The translations under genes were made by a program, and so were the position numbers. Source: Pseudomonas sp. GCEP-101 (lineage in GTDB: Bacteria; Pseudomonadota; Gammaproteobacteria; Pseudomonadales; Pseudomonadaceae). Taken from it: a DNA stretch of 64,000 nt. Positions 63,633-64,000 of this stretch are shown here, piece by piece. The first letter of the stretch is position 1; each line of letters begins with the position of its first letter. The notes beneath the pieces were generated by a model. The model saw only the letters and a program-made list of their open reading frames with translations. It was not told the origin of the DNA and made no database searches. The stretch is from assembly GCF_025133575.1 (NCBI RefSeq), contig NZ_CP104011.1, forward strand, positions 6,022,965 through 6,086,964, given 5' to 3'.

Positions 63633-64000
63633 TTATTGTTGTTCTGTCAGCTCGGCGCCGGTCGCCGAAGCCAGGTGGATACCGCCCTGGCCGACCAGCA
63701 CCAGGTTGCCATTGCCGGCCGCGCTCACGCCCGCGAGGGACAGGCGATCCGGGCGGTTGACGACGCTGAAGCTGACGCCGTCGTCCTTGCTCTCCAGCAC
63801 GCTGCCGCCATGGCCGACGACGACGATGGTGCCGTCATCGAGCAGGCTGCCTTCGGAGAGGCCGAATTCCAGCTCGCCGCCGTTGGCGGTCGGCAGGCTG
63901 ACCTGCTGCCAGGTGTCGCCGAAATCGGTGGAGCGGAACAGGTGGCCACGCAGGCCGTAGGCCAGGACGGTGCCGGCGCGGGCGGTGCCGGTGGCGCCGA
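63633..64000 (-). CDS. YCF48-like beta-propeller protein (partial)
   Basis: Only the C-terminal 122 codons are in the window; the start lies beyond the right edge. Repeated BNR-like blades: LFRSTDFGDTWQQVSL and VLESKDDGVSFSVV, ending GAELTEQQ. Such propellers precede MMPL transporters in Pseudomonas together with DUF1329 and DUF1302 proteins, likely the next genes to the right. Stop TAA at 63633-63635. Confidence 0.85.
   Translation of the reverse strand, partial: GATGTARAGTVLAYGLRGHLFRSTDFGDTWQQVSLPTANGGELEFGLSEGSLLDDGTIVVVGHGGSVLESKDDGVSFSVVNRPDRLSLAGVSAAGNGNLVLVGQGGIHLASATGAELTEQQ

Overview
The window reads as a chromosomal segment of a high-GC Pseudomonas from the P. aeruginosa branch. 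The evidence is the gene content (OprD-type porin, RocS2/RocA2-like two-component system, the 1620-residue NAD-glutamate dehydrogenase, RMF, RlmL), the scattered Pseudomonas REP hairpins, and a gene order that matches, from memory, the P. aeruginosa PAO1 stretch near PA3019 to PA3080. There are no insertion sequences, no integrase and no CRISPR array. One tRNA gene, tRNA-Pro(CGG), is present.

Layout. 0-6 kb: ABC-F ATPase uup, divergent soluble lytic transglycosylase slt, an LprI-like secreted protein and a MOSC protein. 6-14 kb: a CheV-type coupling protein, then a minus-strand operon of an alkylglycerone-phosphate-synthase-like flavoprotein, a GlpD-like dehydrogenase, an FGGY kinase and, after a short gap, a YegS-like lipid kinase; a divergent AraC regulator faces it. 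14-17 kb: molybdenum cofactor genes moeA-moaB and divergent mobA, a small lipoprotein and tRNA-Pro. 17-23 kb: a beta-hydroxyacid dehydrogenase, a tetR-glutaredoxin pair facing a glutathione transferase gene with a palindromic operator inside its promoter, a secreted metallo-beta-lactamase-fold protein, an OprD porin and an orphan ammonium transporter. 24-38 kb: a DUF883/YqjE/YqjK-like membrane-stress trio, then a signalling-rich block: an EAL phosphodiesterase with a YkuI-like sensor end, dgt, the hybrid kinase RocS2, regulator RocA2, an AT-rich gap, a stand-alone receiver protein, yggL, dacB and a CHASE-PAS-PAS-GGDEF cyclase. 38-45 kb: rlmL, rmf, pyrD and small unknown genes, including a divergent HTH pair resembling a phage lysogeny switch. 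45-50 kb: gdhB. 50-58 kb: a DUF1353 protein and the co-directional operon moxR-DUF58-DUF4381-VWA-VWA/TPR-BatD. 58-64 kb: an alpha/beta hydrolase, a dispersed repeat block, an AhpD-like protein, a periplasmic cyclase-family hydrolase, and an RND/MMPL transporter preceded by a YCF48-like propeller gene cut by the window edge.

The points most worth a second look are the ether-lipid-like flavoprotein operon (7.1-12.9 kb), the stand-alone receiver beside the RocS2/A2 genes (32.8 kb), and the HTH pair with symmetric boxes (43.1-43.8 kb). Most of the rest is ordinary conserved Pseudomonas core. Function calls come from reading motifs, with no database search; PAO1 comparisons are from memory.
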